A stretch of DNA of 64,000 nucleotides. Source: Roseiarcus sp963783175 (lineage in GTDB: Bacteria > Pseudomonadota > Alphaproteobacteria > Rhizobiales > Beijerinckiaceae). Every line of letters begins with the position of its first letter. The first letter of the stretch is position 1. Below, piece by piece: positions 51,598 to 61,783 of this stretch. Location: the NCBI GenBank assembly GCA_963783175.1, contig CAWANG010000037.1, positions 310,001 through 374,000 of the forward strand, read 5' to 3'. The notes beneath the pieces are model-generated. The model was given only the letters and a program-made list of their open reading frames with translations. It searched no databases and had not been told where the DNA came from. The position numbers and the translations under genes were made by a program.

Positions 51598-52743
51598 CTA
51601 TGGCCAGAACCGCGCGGTCGCGATCCGCGCGCCCTCGGTCAACGCGGCGAGTTTCGCCCAGACGATGTCCGGATCGACGGCGGCCTGGCCGACCCAGGTG
51701 CCGTAGCCGCAATCGCTTCCGGCGATCACGTTCTCCCGGCCGACGAGCCTGGCGTAGTTGCCGATCCGGTTGGCGATCACTTCCGGATGCTCGATGAAGT
51801 TCGATTTCGATTCGATGACGCCGGGAATCAGCACCTTGCCGTCCGGCAGCTTCGTCGTCTCGAACACCGCCCACTCATGGGCATGGCGCGGATTGGCCGC
51901 TTCGAGCGAAAGCGCGGCGGGCTTCGCGGCAAGCACGACGTCGACGATGTCGGCGAGCGGAACGTCGCAATGATGCGGGCCTTCATAGTTCCCCCAGCAG
52001 AGATGCATGCGCACCCGCTCCGCCGGAATGTTGGCCAGCGCCCCGTTCAAGGCTTCGACATGTTCGGCGGCCCGTTTGCGGAACTCCTTGACTTCGAGAT
52101 TCGCATATTGGATGTGCCGGCCCATCGCTAGGTCCGGGCAATCGATCTGCAGGTCGAAACCCGCCGCCACGATCGCCTCGTATTCGGGCCGCATCGCATC
52201 CGAGATCGCGGCGAGGTAGGCGCTTTCGCTTGGATAGTGGTCGTTGCGGAAGAAGAGCGAAATAACGCCCGGCGACGCGGCGGTCATGAAAGCGCGCTCA
52301 TCTCCCCCCTCCCCGACCGCCGACTTGAGATTATCGACGTCGCGGCGGACAGCGTCGGGATCGGCGACGGTGATCGGCCCGTTGCAGGCAGGGGTCTTGC
52401 GGCGCGACCGGCCGGGATCGCCGAACACCCGCTTCGCCATGTTCGGAAACTCGACCAGGTCCTGGTAGACGAATGAGTTGCTCGTCCCGCCAAAGCCGCT
52501 GAGCCGGTCTTTCACGTAGGTGGCGTAGCTCGGCTTCGACATCTCGCCGTCGTTGACGATGTCGATGCCCGCCTTGCGCTGCTTCGCCACGACCTCGCCG
52601 ACCGCGCTGCGGATGCGCCGGGCGAGCGCCTCGCGATCGACCGGCTTTCCCTCCTCCTTGGCGTACATCATCTGGATAAGGTCGTCCGGCCGCGGCAGGC
52701 TCCCGGTGTGGGTGGTCAGAAAGCGATCGACGCTATTGGGCAT
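51598..52743 (-). CDS. Cobalamin-independent methionine synthase-like protein
   Basis: The product is 381 aa, similar to the MetE C-terminal catalytic domain and epoxyalkane:CoM transferase-type proteins: 'TTHTGSLPRPDDLIQMMYA', 'GIDIVNDGEMSKPSYATYV', the zinc ligands His and Cys in 'MHLCWGNYEG' and the downstream Cys in 'IAGSDCGYGTW'. It uses zinc to activate a thiol for alkyl transfer, but the substrate pair is unknown. It is not full-length MetE (~750 aa), since the N-terminal folate-binding half is absent. The 150 bp between it and bpt hold no gene. Confidence 0.85.
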   Translation of the reverse strand: MPNSVDRFLTTHTGSLPRPDDLIQMMYAKEEGKPVDREALARRIRSAVGEVVAKQRKAGIDIVNDGEMSKPSYATYVKDRLSGFGGTSNSFVYQDLVEFPNMAKRVFGDPGRSRRKTPACNGPITVADPDAVRRDVDNLKSAVGEGGDERAFMTAASPGVISLFFRNDHYPSESAYLAAISDAMRPEYEAIVAAGFDLQIDCPDLAMGRHIQYANLEVKEFRKRAAEHVEALNGALANIPAERVRMHLCWGNYEGPHHCDVPLADIVDVVLAAKPAALSLEAANPRHAHEWAVFETTKLPDGKVLIPGVIESKSNFIEHPEVIANRIGNYARLVGRENVIAGSDCGYGTWVGQAAVDPDIVWAKLAALTEGARIATARFWP

Positions 52744-52850
52744 TGTCCCTACCTATTATGCGGCTCGCGTGCGAAGAAGATCGCGCTTATCGACACCATG
52801 AACCCGGATCGGAAGGATTTGTATCAGAGCCTGGCCTAACCTCGGAGGAT

Positions 52851-52883
52851 GGATGGCTTCGCTTCGCTCGCAATGACGATCGC
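52851..52883. repeat. Dispersed 33-bp repeat, copy 2
   Basis: This is the same 33-bp unit as 1599-1631, with one mismatch and the same orientation. It lies in the ~160-bp gap between the MetE-like gene and the end of the serine dehydratase gene. Confidence 0.75.
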
Positions 52884-52906
52884 TGTCCAAAGATGACGTC
52901 CGCCCC

Positions 52907-54278
<1,372 letters not shown>

Positions 54279-54395
54279 TGCTTTCAGCCTCGGGCGTGAC
54301 TGGGCGGTTTGGCGCAGCCCTAGCCGCCGATCCTAGGGGTCGCGATCCTTCGGCGGAAGCGCTGATTTGCGCCTCCGCGATCCCCATGCTCCGAG

Positions 54396-56765
54396 CTACT
54401 GCCGCGCCATCGCCACCTTGGCGCGAACGTGCTTTTCCTCCTCCGCGTCCGCGATCAGCTTTCCGGAGACGTCCACCGTCACCTGATAGATTGTGCCCGT
54501 GAATTCGAACGGCGGCCCATAGAGTTCGCTCACCGGGGAGCCGGAATTGCGGCCGATGAAAACACCGCTGCCGATCCCGAGGGCGAGCGGCACGGTGTAG
54601 GGCAGAGCCAACTCGCCGACGAGCTTCTTGTCGATATAAAGCTGAGCCTTGCCTGCGGCGCCCTTGCCGTTTTTGAAGTCGGGCTCGCCGGTCTTCTCAA
54701 ACTCATAGCGCAGCGAAACCTTGCCTTCCGGCACGTCCTCATTCGACACGACGTGGAATTCCTCCGCGCCGACGTAGTTGTGGACGTAGTGCAGCTTCTT
54801 GTCCTTCACGAACAGCGTGTAGCCGCCGACATTGCCGCCGTGGCAGATCAGCACCCCCTCGGCGCCCCCCTTGGGGATTTCAACATCCGCGGTCAGACTA
54901 TGCGACTTATTGAGGAGCTTCGCCGCGACGTTCTCCGGGATCATCTGGGTGCCCGGATAATAGACGTAGGACTCGCGCGCCTTCGCCAACTCCGGACGCT
55001 CGTCGGCGAACCGCATCGTGCCGCGACTGTCGAGCGGGAAGACGTTGTATTTGCCCGCCTCTGTGTACCAGAGCGCGATCATCTCGATCAGCTTGGGCCG
55101 GTTTGAGGCGGCGAGATCGGTTGTCTCGGTCGGGTCCTTCGAAAGGTCGTAGAGCTCCCAGTTCTTGGCGTCGAGCTCGCGCAGCATGTCTTCGGTCAGC
55201 GTGATCGCGCCGAAGAACGCGCCGCTTTCCTTGAACGACGTTCCGGGCAACGGGCACACCGCCCGCCAGCCGTCGTGATAGATCGACCGGTGCGCGAACA
55301 TCTCGAAATATTGCGTCTTATGCCGGCTTTCCGCCTTCAGGTCCTGGAAGACATGGGCGAAGCTGACGCCCTCGATCGGCGATTGGGTTACGCCGCGAAC
55401 ATGCGTCGGCGGCTCGACGCCGAGCGCCTCCAGTACGGTCGGGACCATGTCGATGGCGTGCGCGAATTGCGGGCAGACCTTGCCCGTGTTCTTGATGCCC
55501 TTCGGCCAGTGAACGATGAAGGGATCGGCGGTGCCGCCGCGGTAGGTCTCGCGCTTCCAGCGTTTGAACGGCGTGTTGCCCGCGTGGGTCCACCCCCATG
55601 CGTAGTGATTGAAATATTTAGGGCCGCCGAGCTCGTCGATCGCCGCCAAATTCTGTTTCAAATCGTCTGGCACATTGTTGAAGAACTTGTTCTCGTTCAC
55701 CGATCCGTTCGGGCCGCCTTCGGAACTCGCGCCATTGTCGGAAATGAACATGATCAGGGTATTGTCGAGTTCGCCCATCTTTTCGAGGAAATCGATCAGC
55801 CGCCCGACGTGATGATCCATGTGCTCGCAGAAGCCGGCGAACACCTCCATCATGCGCGCATAGAGTTTGCGCTCGTCCGCCGGCAGCTTGGCCCATTCCT
55901 GAACATCAGGATCGTGGCGCGAGAGCTTCGCGTCCTTCGGCATGATGCCCAGTTCTTTCTGCCGCGCGAATATCTTCTCGCGATAGACGTCCCAGCCCTC
56001 GTCAAACTTGCCCTTGTATTTGTCCGCCCATTCCTTGCGGACATGATGGGGCGCATGGTTCGCGCCCGGCGCGAAATAGAGAAAGAACGGCTTGTCGGGA
56101 GCGACCTGTTTCAGGTCGGCGATGAAATCGATCGCCTTGTCGGCGAGATCGGCCGTGAGGTGGTAGCCTTCTTCCGGCGTCTTAGGCGGCTCGACCTGAT
56201 GATTGTCGTAGACGAGATCGGGATAATATTGATGGGTGTCGCCGCCGAGAAAGCCGTAATACCGCTCGAAGCCGCGGCCGAGCGGCCAACGGTCATAAGG
56301 GCCGGCGGCGCTGATCTGCTCGGATGGCGTGAGGTGCCACTTGCCGATGGCATAGGTCGCGTAGCCTTGCTGCAGAAGCATTTCCGACAGAAAGCCGTTC
56401 TCGAACGGGATCGCCCCGTTGCCGCCCGGATAACCGGTCGATCCCTCGGTGATGCAGGACATCGCATTGGAATGATGGTTTCGCCCGGTCAGGATGCAGG
56501 AACGCGACGGCGAACAGAGCGCCGTCGTATGCATATTGTTGAACAGGAGACCGTTCTTGGCGAGCTTGTCGATGTTCGGCGTGCTGATCGGCGAACCATA
56601 GCATCCGAGCTGGCCAAATCCGGTGTCGTCAATAACGATGAAGACGACGTTCGGCGCCCCCTCCTTGGCGCGAAGCGGGGACGGCCATGCCGGTTCTGAC
56701 TCCCCGATCGTGCGGCCCATGCGGCCGGGAAATGTCGTGCCTGGCTTATATTCCTTGATCGCCAT
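54396..56765 (-). CDS. Arylsulfatase (type I, formylglycine-dependent)
   Basis: The product is 789 aa from ATG 56765, which has GGGGGG upstream. The sulfatase domain begins 'NVVFIVIDDTGFGQLGCYG' (metal Asp46/Asp47). The formylglycine motif C-x-P-x-R is C84-S-P-S-R, followed by 'ILTGRNHHSN', and the lower metal site is in 'MFISDNGASSEGG'. It has no signal peptide and is probably cytoplasmic, like the Pseudomonas PAS type. It liberates sulfate from sulfate esters. The required formylglycine-generating enzyme is not in the window. The C-terminal ~200 residues form a beta-rich domain. Confidence 0.93.
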   Translation of the reverse strand: MAIKEYKPGTTFPGRMGRTIGESEPAWPSPLRAKEGAPNVVFIVIDDTGFGQLGCYGSPISTPNIDKLAKNGLLFNNMHTTALCSPSRSCILTGRNHHSNAMSCITEGSTGYPGGNGAIPFENGFLSEMLLQQGYATYAIGKWHLTPSEQISAAGPYDRWPLGRGFERYYGFLGGDTHQYYPDLVYDNHQVEPPKTPEEGYHLTADLADKAIDFIADLKQVAPDKPFFLYFAPGANHAPHHVRKEWADKYKGKFDEGWDVYREKIFARQKELGIMPKDAKLSRHDPDVQEWAKLPADERKLYARMMEVFAGFCEHMDHHVGRLIDFLEKMGELDNTLIMFISDNGASSEGGPNGSVNENKFFNNVPDDLKQNLAAIDELGGPKYFNHYAWGWTHAGNTPFKRWKRETYRGGTADPFIVHWPKGIKNTGKVCPQFAHAIDMVPTVLEALGVEPPTHVRGVTQSPIEGVSFAHVFQDLKAESRHKTQYFEMFAHRSIYHDGWRAVCPLPGTSFKESGAFFGAITLTEDMLRELDAKNWELYDLSKDPTETTDLAASNRPKLIEMIALWYTEAGKYNVFPLDSRGTMRFADERPELAKARESYVYYPGTQMIPENVAAKLLNKSHSLTADVEIPKGGAEGVLICHGGNVGGYTLFVKDKKLHYVHNYVGAEEFHVVSNEDVPEGKVSLRYEFEKTGEPDFKNGKGAAGKAQLYIDKKLVGELALPYTVPLALGIGSGVFIGRNSGSPVSELYGPPFEFTGTIYQVTVDVSGKLIADAEEEKHVRAKVAMARQ

Positions 56766-57033
56766 GTTGGTCCCCCCTCGAGATTTGCGCGGGGAGTGAT
56801 TGCCATCGCGAAGGCCGCCGGGCAAGGGGTGGCTGAATCAATTCTTGCTTGGTCTGACTGGGACAAGTTTGGCCTTCAGGTCGCTCTCTCGTCTCGATCG
56901 GCCGTCAAGACGGGCCCCGCGCGCGCTCGCGGCGGGCCGGATGACGGGCGCAACGACAATCGTCGGGCGCTCGCCGTTTCTTGCGCCCGAGCCTCGGCGA
57001 GCCTATCTACGGATGGCTAGGAGTTGAAGCCCC

Positions 57034-57597
57034 ATGTTCATTCAGACCGAAGCGACCCCCAACCCCGCGACCCTCAAGTTCCTCCCCGGACGATCAGTAA
57101 TGGAGGACGGCACGTTCGAGGCGCGCGATCTCGATACGGCCGAGCGGTCGCCGCTCGCCAAGGCCTTGATGCAGCTGCCCGGCGTGACCGGCGTTTTCTT
57201 CGCCAACGACTTCATTTCTGTGACCAAGGGCGAGGGCGAGTGGCAGCACCTGAAGCCCGCGGTGCTCGGCGTCGTCACCGAATTCTATCTCTCCGGCGCG
57301 CCTTTGCTCGAAACGGGGGGCGCCGACGTAACGACGACCGGCGAGTTTTTCGACCCCAAGGACGCCGAAACGGTCGAGGCGATCAAGGAACTGATCGAGA
57401 CGCGGGTTCGTCCGGCGGTCGCAGGCGATGGCGGCGACATCATCTTCAAGGGCTTCCGCGACGGGATCGTCTATCTCAAGATGAAAGGCGCCTGCTCCGG
57501 CTGCCCGTCCTCGACGGCGACGCTTAGGCACGGAATCGAAAACCTTCTCAAGCACTTCCTGCCGGACGTTCAAGGAATAGAGCAGTTCGAGGGCTGA
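57034..57597 (+). CDS. nfuA: NifU-like iron-sulfur scaffold/carrier protein
   Basis: The product is 187 aa. The N-terminal Nfu domain is 'MFIQTEATPNPATLKFLPG', and the C-terminal NifU domain carries the cluster-binding C-x2-C in 'MKGACSGCPSSTATLRHGIE'. It delivers [4Fe-4S] clusters to targets; the serine dehydratase at 52907 is one enzyme that would need them. ATG 57034 follows GGAG in 'TAGGAGTTG'. Confidence 0.93.
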   Translation: MFIQTEATPNPATLKFLPGRSVMEDGTFEARDLDTAERSPLAKALMQLPGVTGVFFANDFISVTKGEGEWQHLKPAVLGVVTEFYLSGAPLLETGGADVTTTGEFFDPKDAETVEAIKELIETRVRPAVAGDGGDIIFKGFRDGIVYLKMKGACSGCPSSTATLRHGIENLLKHFLPDVQGIEQFEG

Positions 57598-57646
57598 GGC
57601 CTCACGGGCTCTCAAGGCTGTCAATGTTCCTCCGCTGGCCTTCGCT

Positions 57647-58207
57647 TTGCTCTTCGTGCTGATGTGGGGCGGCTGGGCCGTCCTCTGGATCGCGATGGCG
57701 CGCCGCGTGAAGGCGAGCGGCCGAGCGCGAGAGCGCCGCCTCGCGGCTCTCTCATGTCGGTCCGCTCCTTGTCGCCGCCTATCTGCTTGCCGCGCCGGCG
57801 CCCCTGCCCGTCTCCCTGCTGAAAGACCGCTTCCTTCCGTTGGCCATTTGGCCGGCCCGCTTTCGGCTCGGCGCTGATGCTTCGCCGGCCTTGCGTTCTG
57901 CGTCTGGGCGCGAGTGACCATCGCCGCCAACTGGAGCAGCGACGTCCAGCTCAAGCACGACCACGAGCTGATCGTCGCCGGCCCTTATGCGTTGGGTCCG
58001 CCACCCGATCTATACCGGCATTCTGATGATGTTCGCCGGGACGGCGCTTGCGGTAGGCGAATGGCGGGCCGCGCTCTGCCGTCGTCGTGGCGGCCGGCGC
58101 TTCTGGCGCAAGCTCGGTATCGAGGAGGCCATGATGCGCCGGCAGTTCGGCGAAGCTTACGCCCGGTACGCCGCGCGCGTGCCGGCGCTCGTTCCTTTCT
58201 GCTCTGA
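57647..58207 (+). pseudogene. Broken ICMT-family methyltransferase gene
   Basis: Pieces of one ~190-aa membrane methyltransferase lie in alternating frames: 'FVLMWGGWAVLWIAMARRV', then 'HVGPLLVAAYLLAAPAPLP', then 'RVTIAANWSSDVQLKHDHEL', then 'VRHPIYTGILMMFAGTALA', and 'KLGIEEAMMRRQFGEAYARY'. At least four net frame changes separate them (near 57725, 57880, 57990 and 58070-58100). That is too many in 560 bp to dismiss easily as single sequencing slips. It overlaps the anomalous 3' tail of lolD on the opposite strand. Confidence 0.75.
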
Positions 58208-58938
58208 CGCGCGCGGCGAATGGCCGACGAACCGGCGGCCCCTAGCTCCATCTCCCTCACCTGCCCGTCGCGGATGGTGACCCGGCGATCCATGCGCGCG
58301 GCGAGGTCCATGTTGTGGGTGGCGACCAGGGCGGCGAGGCCGCTCGCCTTGACCAGCGCCGCCAGCGTCGCGAACACGTGGTCGGCGGTCTTCGGATCGA
58401 GATTGCCGGTCGGCTCGTCGGCGAGCAGCACCCGCGGGCCATTGGCGACCGCGCGCGCGATGGCGACGCGCTGCTGCTCGCCGCCGGACAATTCCGCCGG
58501 CCGGTGGCTCTCGCGCTGGGCAAGACCGAGATAGGCGAGGAGTTCGTGCGCGCGCTCCGCGGCCTGAGCGCGCGACAGGCCGGCGATCATCTGCGGCAGG
58601 ACGAGGTTCTCGAGCGCCGAGAACTCGGGCAGCAAGTGATGGAACTGGTAGACGAAGCCGATTTCGGTGCGTCTCAGCGCCGTCCGCTTGTCGTCGCTCA
58701 TGGTCGACGTCGCGGCGCCGCCGATCTTGACCTCGCCCGCGTCTGGCCGCTCCAAGAGGCCCGCGAGATGCAGAAGCGTCGACTTTCCGGCGCCGGACGG
58801 CGCGATCAGCGCCACCGATTGGCCGGGCGAAAGCTCGAGGCTCGCGCCGTTCAGGACCTCGACCGTCGTTTCGCCCCGCCCATACCGGCGCTCGACGCCA
58901 TCGAGCGTGAGCGCGGCGACGCGCGCGGCCTCATTCAT
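57985..58938 (-). CDS. lolD: Lipoprotein-releasing ABC ATPase LolD
   Basis: ATG 58938 overlaps the stop of the LolC/E gene by 8 bp. The first ~225 residues are a normal LolD: Walker A 'APSGAGKSTLLHLAG', 'IGFVYQFHHLLPEFSALENL', signature 'LSGGEQQRVAIARA', Walker B 'VLLADEPTGNLDP' and H-loop 'VATHNMD', to 'GQVREMEL'. LolD normally ends here. In this sequence the frame runs on for ~93 Arg-rich residues antisense to the ICMT remnant, and a TAG in another frame lies right at the expected end, so a one-base slip probably removed the true stop near 58230. LolD powers release of lipoproteins to LolA. Confidence 0.88.
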   Translation of the reverse strand: MNEAARVAALTLDGVERRYGRGETTVEVLNGASLELSPGQSVALIAPSGAGKSTLLHLAGLLERPDAGEVKIGGAATSTMSDDKRTALRRTEIGFVYQFHHLLPEFSALENLVLPQMIAGLSRAQAAERAHELLAYLGLAQRESHRPAELSGGEQQRVAIARAVANGPRVLLADEPTGNLDPKTADHVFATLAALVKASGLAALVATHNMDLAARMDRRVTIRDGQVREMELGAAGSSAIRRARQSRKERAPARARRTGRKLRRTAGASWPPRYRACARSAGRHDDGRARPAIRLPQAPSRRTSSECRYRSGGGPNA

Positions 58939-60229
58939 AGCGCAGCGCCTCGACCGGATCGAGCTTGGCTGCGCGCCAGGACGGATAGATCGTCGCCGCC
59001 AGCGACAGAAAGAGTGCAAGCCCCACTACCGCAAGCACGTCGCGCGCCTCGACCCGCGAGGGCAGTTGCGACAGGAAATAGAATTCGGACGGAAAGAGGT
59101 TGGCGCCGGTAAGCCAGCTCAAGCCCTTGCGGATCGGCTCTACGTTGTAGGCGACGAGGAGCCCGAGCACGAGGCCGACGGCAGTGCCGAGGAACCCGAT
59201 CGTCGCGCCGGTGATGAGAAAGATGCGCATGATCGCGCCCCGCGTCGCGCCCATTGTGCGGAGGACTGCGATGGCGCGCGCCTTGTCCTGCACCAGCATG
59301 ATGAGGCCGGAGATGATGTTGAGCGCAGCCACCAGCATGATCAGCGTCAGAATGGCGAACATCACATTGCTCTCGACCGCCAGCACGTCGAAAAAGCTGC
59401 GGTTGAGCTGACGCCAGTCGGAGTCGATCATCGGCCGTTGTTGCGCCGGCTCGATTTTTCGCCGCATCGCGTCCATGTCGTCGGGATCGGCGACATAGAC
59501 TTCGATGACGCTTGCTTCCCCGTCCTGGTTGAAAAACGTCTGCGCTTCGGCGAGCGGCATGAAGATGAAAGTATTGTCGAAGGTCGTCATACCGATCTGG
59601 AAAATGGCCGCGACGGTGTAGGACTTCATGCGCGGGGTGACGCCGAACGGCGTCTCCGCGCCGTGCGGCGCGATGATCGTCACCTTGTCGCCGACCCTGA
59701 GACTCAGGTGCTCCGCGAGCTTCGCGCCGACTGCGACGCCCCGCGCGGAATCAAAACCGTCGAGCGAACCTTGAATCACATGTCCCGCGACGCCGGGAAG
59801 GCGCTCGAGATCCCGCCCGCGAATGCCCCGCACCAGCGCGCCGGACGAGCCGTACGGGGAGCTCGCGAACGCCTGGCCCTCGACGAGGGGCAGCGCCAGG
59901 GCGACGCCTGGAACCTTGCTCACCCTATCCGTTACAGCATCGTAATCGGTGAGCGGCGTCTCGACCCCTTGCAGGAACATGTGGCCGTTGAGGCCGATCA
60001 TCTTGTCCATCAGGTCGTGGCGGAAACCGTTCATCACCGCCATGACGACGATCAGCGCCGCGACGCCGAGGACAATGCCGAGGAACGAGAAACCGGCGAT
60101 GACCGAGATCGAGCGCTGGGCGTTGCGGGCGCGCAGATAGCGAAAGGCGACCATCCACTCGAAGGCCGAGAAGGCCCGTGTCGCCGGCGCCGCCTCGGGA
60201 GCAGCCGCCTCGAGCGCGATTGCGGTCAC
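58931..60229 (-). CDS. lolC: Lipoprotein-releasing system permease LolC/LolE family
   Basis: The product is 432 aa from GTG 60229, overlapping the proS stop as GTGA. It has the LolC/E/MacB topology: one helix near residue 45 ('ISVIAGFSFLGIVLGVAALIVVMAVMNGF', in part), a large periplasmic domain (~70-270), and three C-terminal helices ('AILTLIMLVAALNIISGLIMLVQDKAR', 'GFLGTAVGLVLGLLVAYNV', 'LAVVGLALFLSLAATIYPSWRAAKLDPVEALRYE'; parts). A single LolC/E gene, as here, is the usual alphaproteobacterial state and works as a homodimer with LolD. proS-lolCE-lolD is a conserved operon. Confidence 0.92.
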   Translation of the reverse strand: MTAIALEAAAPEAAPATRAFSAFEWMVAFRYLRARNAQRSISVIAGFSFLGIVLGVAALIVVMAVMNGFRHDLMDKMIGLNGHMFLQGVETPLTDYDAVTDRVSKVPGVALALPLVEGQAFASSPYGSSGALVRGIRGRDLERLPGVAGHVIQGSLDGFDSARGVAVGAKLAEHLSLRVGDKVTIIAPHGAETPFGVTPRMKSYTVAAIFQIGMTTFDNTFIFMPLAEAQTFFNQDGEASVIEVYVADPDDMDAMRRKIEPAQQRPMIDSDWRQLNRSFFDVLAVESNVMFAILTLIMLVAALNIISGLIMLVQDKARAIAVLRTMGATRGAIMRIFLITGATIGFLGTAVGLVLGLLVAYNVEPIRKGLSWLTGANLFPSEFYFLSQLPSRVEARDVLAVVGLALFLSLAATIYPSWRAAKLDPVEALRYE

Positions 60230-61560
60230 GGCGAGGCCTTCCCGCCAAGGCGGGCGATCGCCGCTTCGAGGCTCATCAGCTCGCGCTCGCCGCCGCGGCG
60301 GGTCTTCACCTCGACCTTGCCTTCGCCGAGGCTCTTCGGACCGATGATCGCCTGATGCGGCGCGCCGACCAGATCCATGGCCGCGAACTTCGCGCCGGGG
60401 CGCTCGTCGCGGTCGTCGTAGAGAACGTCGACGCCGGCCTTCTCGAGCGACGCGTAGATGCGGGCGCAAGCCGCGTCGCAGGCGCCGTCGCCGACCTTGA
60501 GATTGATGAGTCCGACCCGGAACGGCGCGACCGCCTCCGGCCAGATCGGGCCGTTGTCGTCGTGGTTGGCCTCGATCAGCGCGGCCGCGAGCCGGGTCGG
60601 CCCGATGCCGTACGAGCCCATGTGCACTGAATGCTCCTTGCCGTCCGGTCCGTTGACGACCGCCTTCATCGGAGCCGAATACTTGGTCCCGAAGTAGAAA
60701 ATATGGCCGACCTCGATCCCGCGGGCCGAAATCCGGTTTGCAGGATCGAGCTTTTCGAACGCGGCGGGATCGTGCTTCTCCGAGGTCGCGGCATAGAGCG
60801 AGGTCCATTTGTCGACCACGGCTTGCATTGTCTCGGCGCTGTCGAAGTCGATGTCCTCGGGCGGGGTCTGGAACGAGAGATAGTCGCGGTGGCAGAACAC
60901 CTCGCTTTCGCCGGTCGAAGCGAGAATGAGAAACTCATGGCTGAGGTCGCCGCCGATCGGGCCGGATTCGGCGCGCATCGGAATGGCGGTGAGGCCAAGA
61001 CGGGCGAAGGTGCGCAGGTAGGCTACGAACATCTTGTTGTACGACTGGCGCGCGCCCGCCTGATCGAGGTCGAACGAATAGGCGTCCTTCATCAGGAATT
61101 CGCGCGAACGCATGACGCCGAAGCGCGGCCGGACCTCGTCGCGGAACTTCCACTGGATGTGGTAGAGATTGAGCGGCAGGTCCTTGTAGGAGCGAACGGA
61201 AGCTCGGAAGATTTCCGTGATCATCTCCTCGTTCGTCGGGCCGTACAGCATGTCGCGGTCGTGCCGGTCGCGGATGCGCAGCATCTCCTTGCCGTAATCG
61301 TCGTAGCGCCCGGATTCGCGCCACAGATCGGCCGACTGGATCGTCGGCATCAGCACCTCGATCGCGCCGGCACGGTTCTGCTCTTCGCGGACGATGGCGC
61401 AGATCTTGTGCAGCACCCTGACGCCGAGCGGCAGCCAGGCGTAGCTGCCCGCCGCCTCCTGCCGGATCATGCCGGCGCGCAGCATGAGTCGATGCGAGAC
61501 GATCTCCGCCTCCTTCGGCGTCTCCTTGAGGATCGGCAGGAAATAACGGGAAAGACGCAT
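60226..61560 (-). CDS. proS: Prolyl-tRNA synthetase, short alphaproteobacterial form
   Basis: The product is 444 aa of class II synthetase. Motif 2 is in 'QWKFRDEVRPRFGVMRSREFLMKDAYSFD' (in part), and motif 3 with the conserved Arg in 'GSYGIGPTRLAAALIE'. 'PTNEEMITE' and 'SHEFLIL' are also present. The INS editing domain found in ~570-aa bacterial ProS is absent, as in other alphaproteobacteria. It charges tRNA-Pro. It starts at ATG 61560 and is the first gene of the operon with lolCE and lolD. Confidence 0.95.
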   Translation of the reverse strand: MRLSRYFLPILKETPKEAEIVSHRLMLRAGMIRQEAAGSYAWLPLGVRVLHKICAIVREEQNRAGAIEVLMPTIQSADLWRESGRYDDYGKEMLRIRDRHDRDMLYGPTNEEMITEIFRASVRSYKDLPLNLYHIQWKFRDEVRPRFGVMRSREFLMKDAYSFDLDQAGARQSYNKMFVAYLRTFARLGLTAIPMRAESGPIGGDLSHEFLILASTGESEVFCHRDYLSFQTPPEDIDFDSAETMQAVVDKWTSLYAATSEKHDPAAFEKLDPANRISARGIEVGHIFYFGTKYSAPMKAVVNGPDGKEHSVHMGSYGIGPTRLAAALIEANHDDNGPIWPEAVAPFRVGLINLKVGDGACDAACARIYASLEKAGVDVLYDDRDERPGAKFAAMDLVGAPHQAIIGPKSLGEGKVEVKTRRGGERELMSLEAAIARLGGKASP

Positions 61561-61783
61561 GGAGCAACCGGAAAGCTAAAGCGAGTCGGCCCGAGTGGCC
61601 GTGCGCCGCTCCTATTGGCCTCTGGGGGGGCGATTGACAAGCACCCAGCCCTTGGTGAACTTCCTCCGTCTGGGGAGAATCTCCGTGCAGGTCAGCTTTG
61701 GGCCTCGATCAAATGTGTACCATGCTTATGTTAAGGGGCGGGCGCACAAACCTCCGCCGGGGACGACTGGCCCCGTCACCAAC

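Noticed and set aside
55275..56699. 474-codon plus-strand open frame
   Set aside because: Antisense to the arylsulfatase catalytic region.
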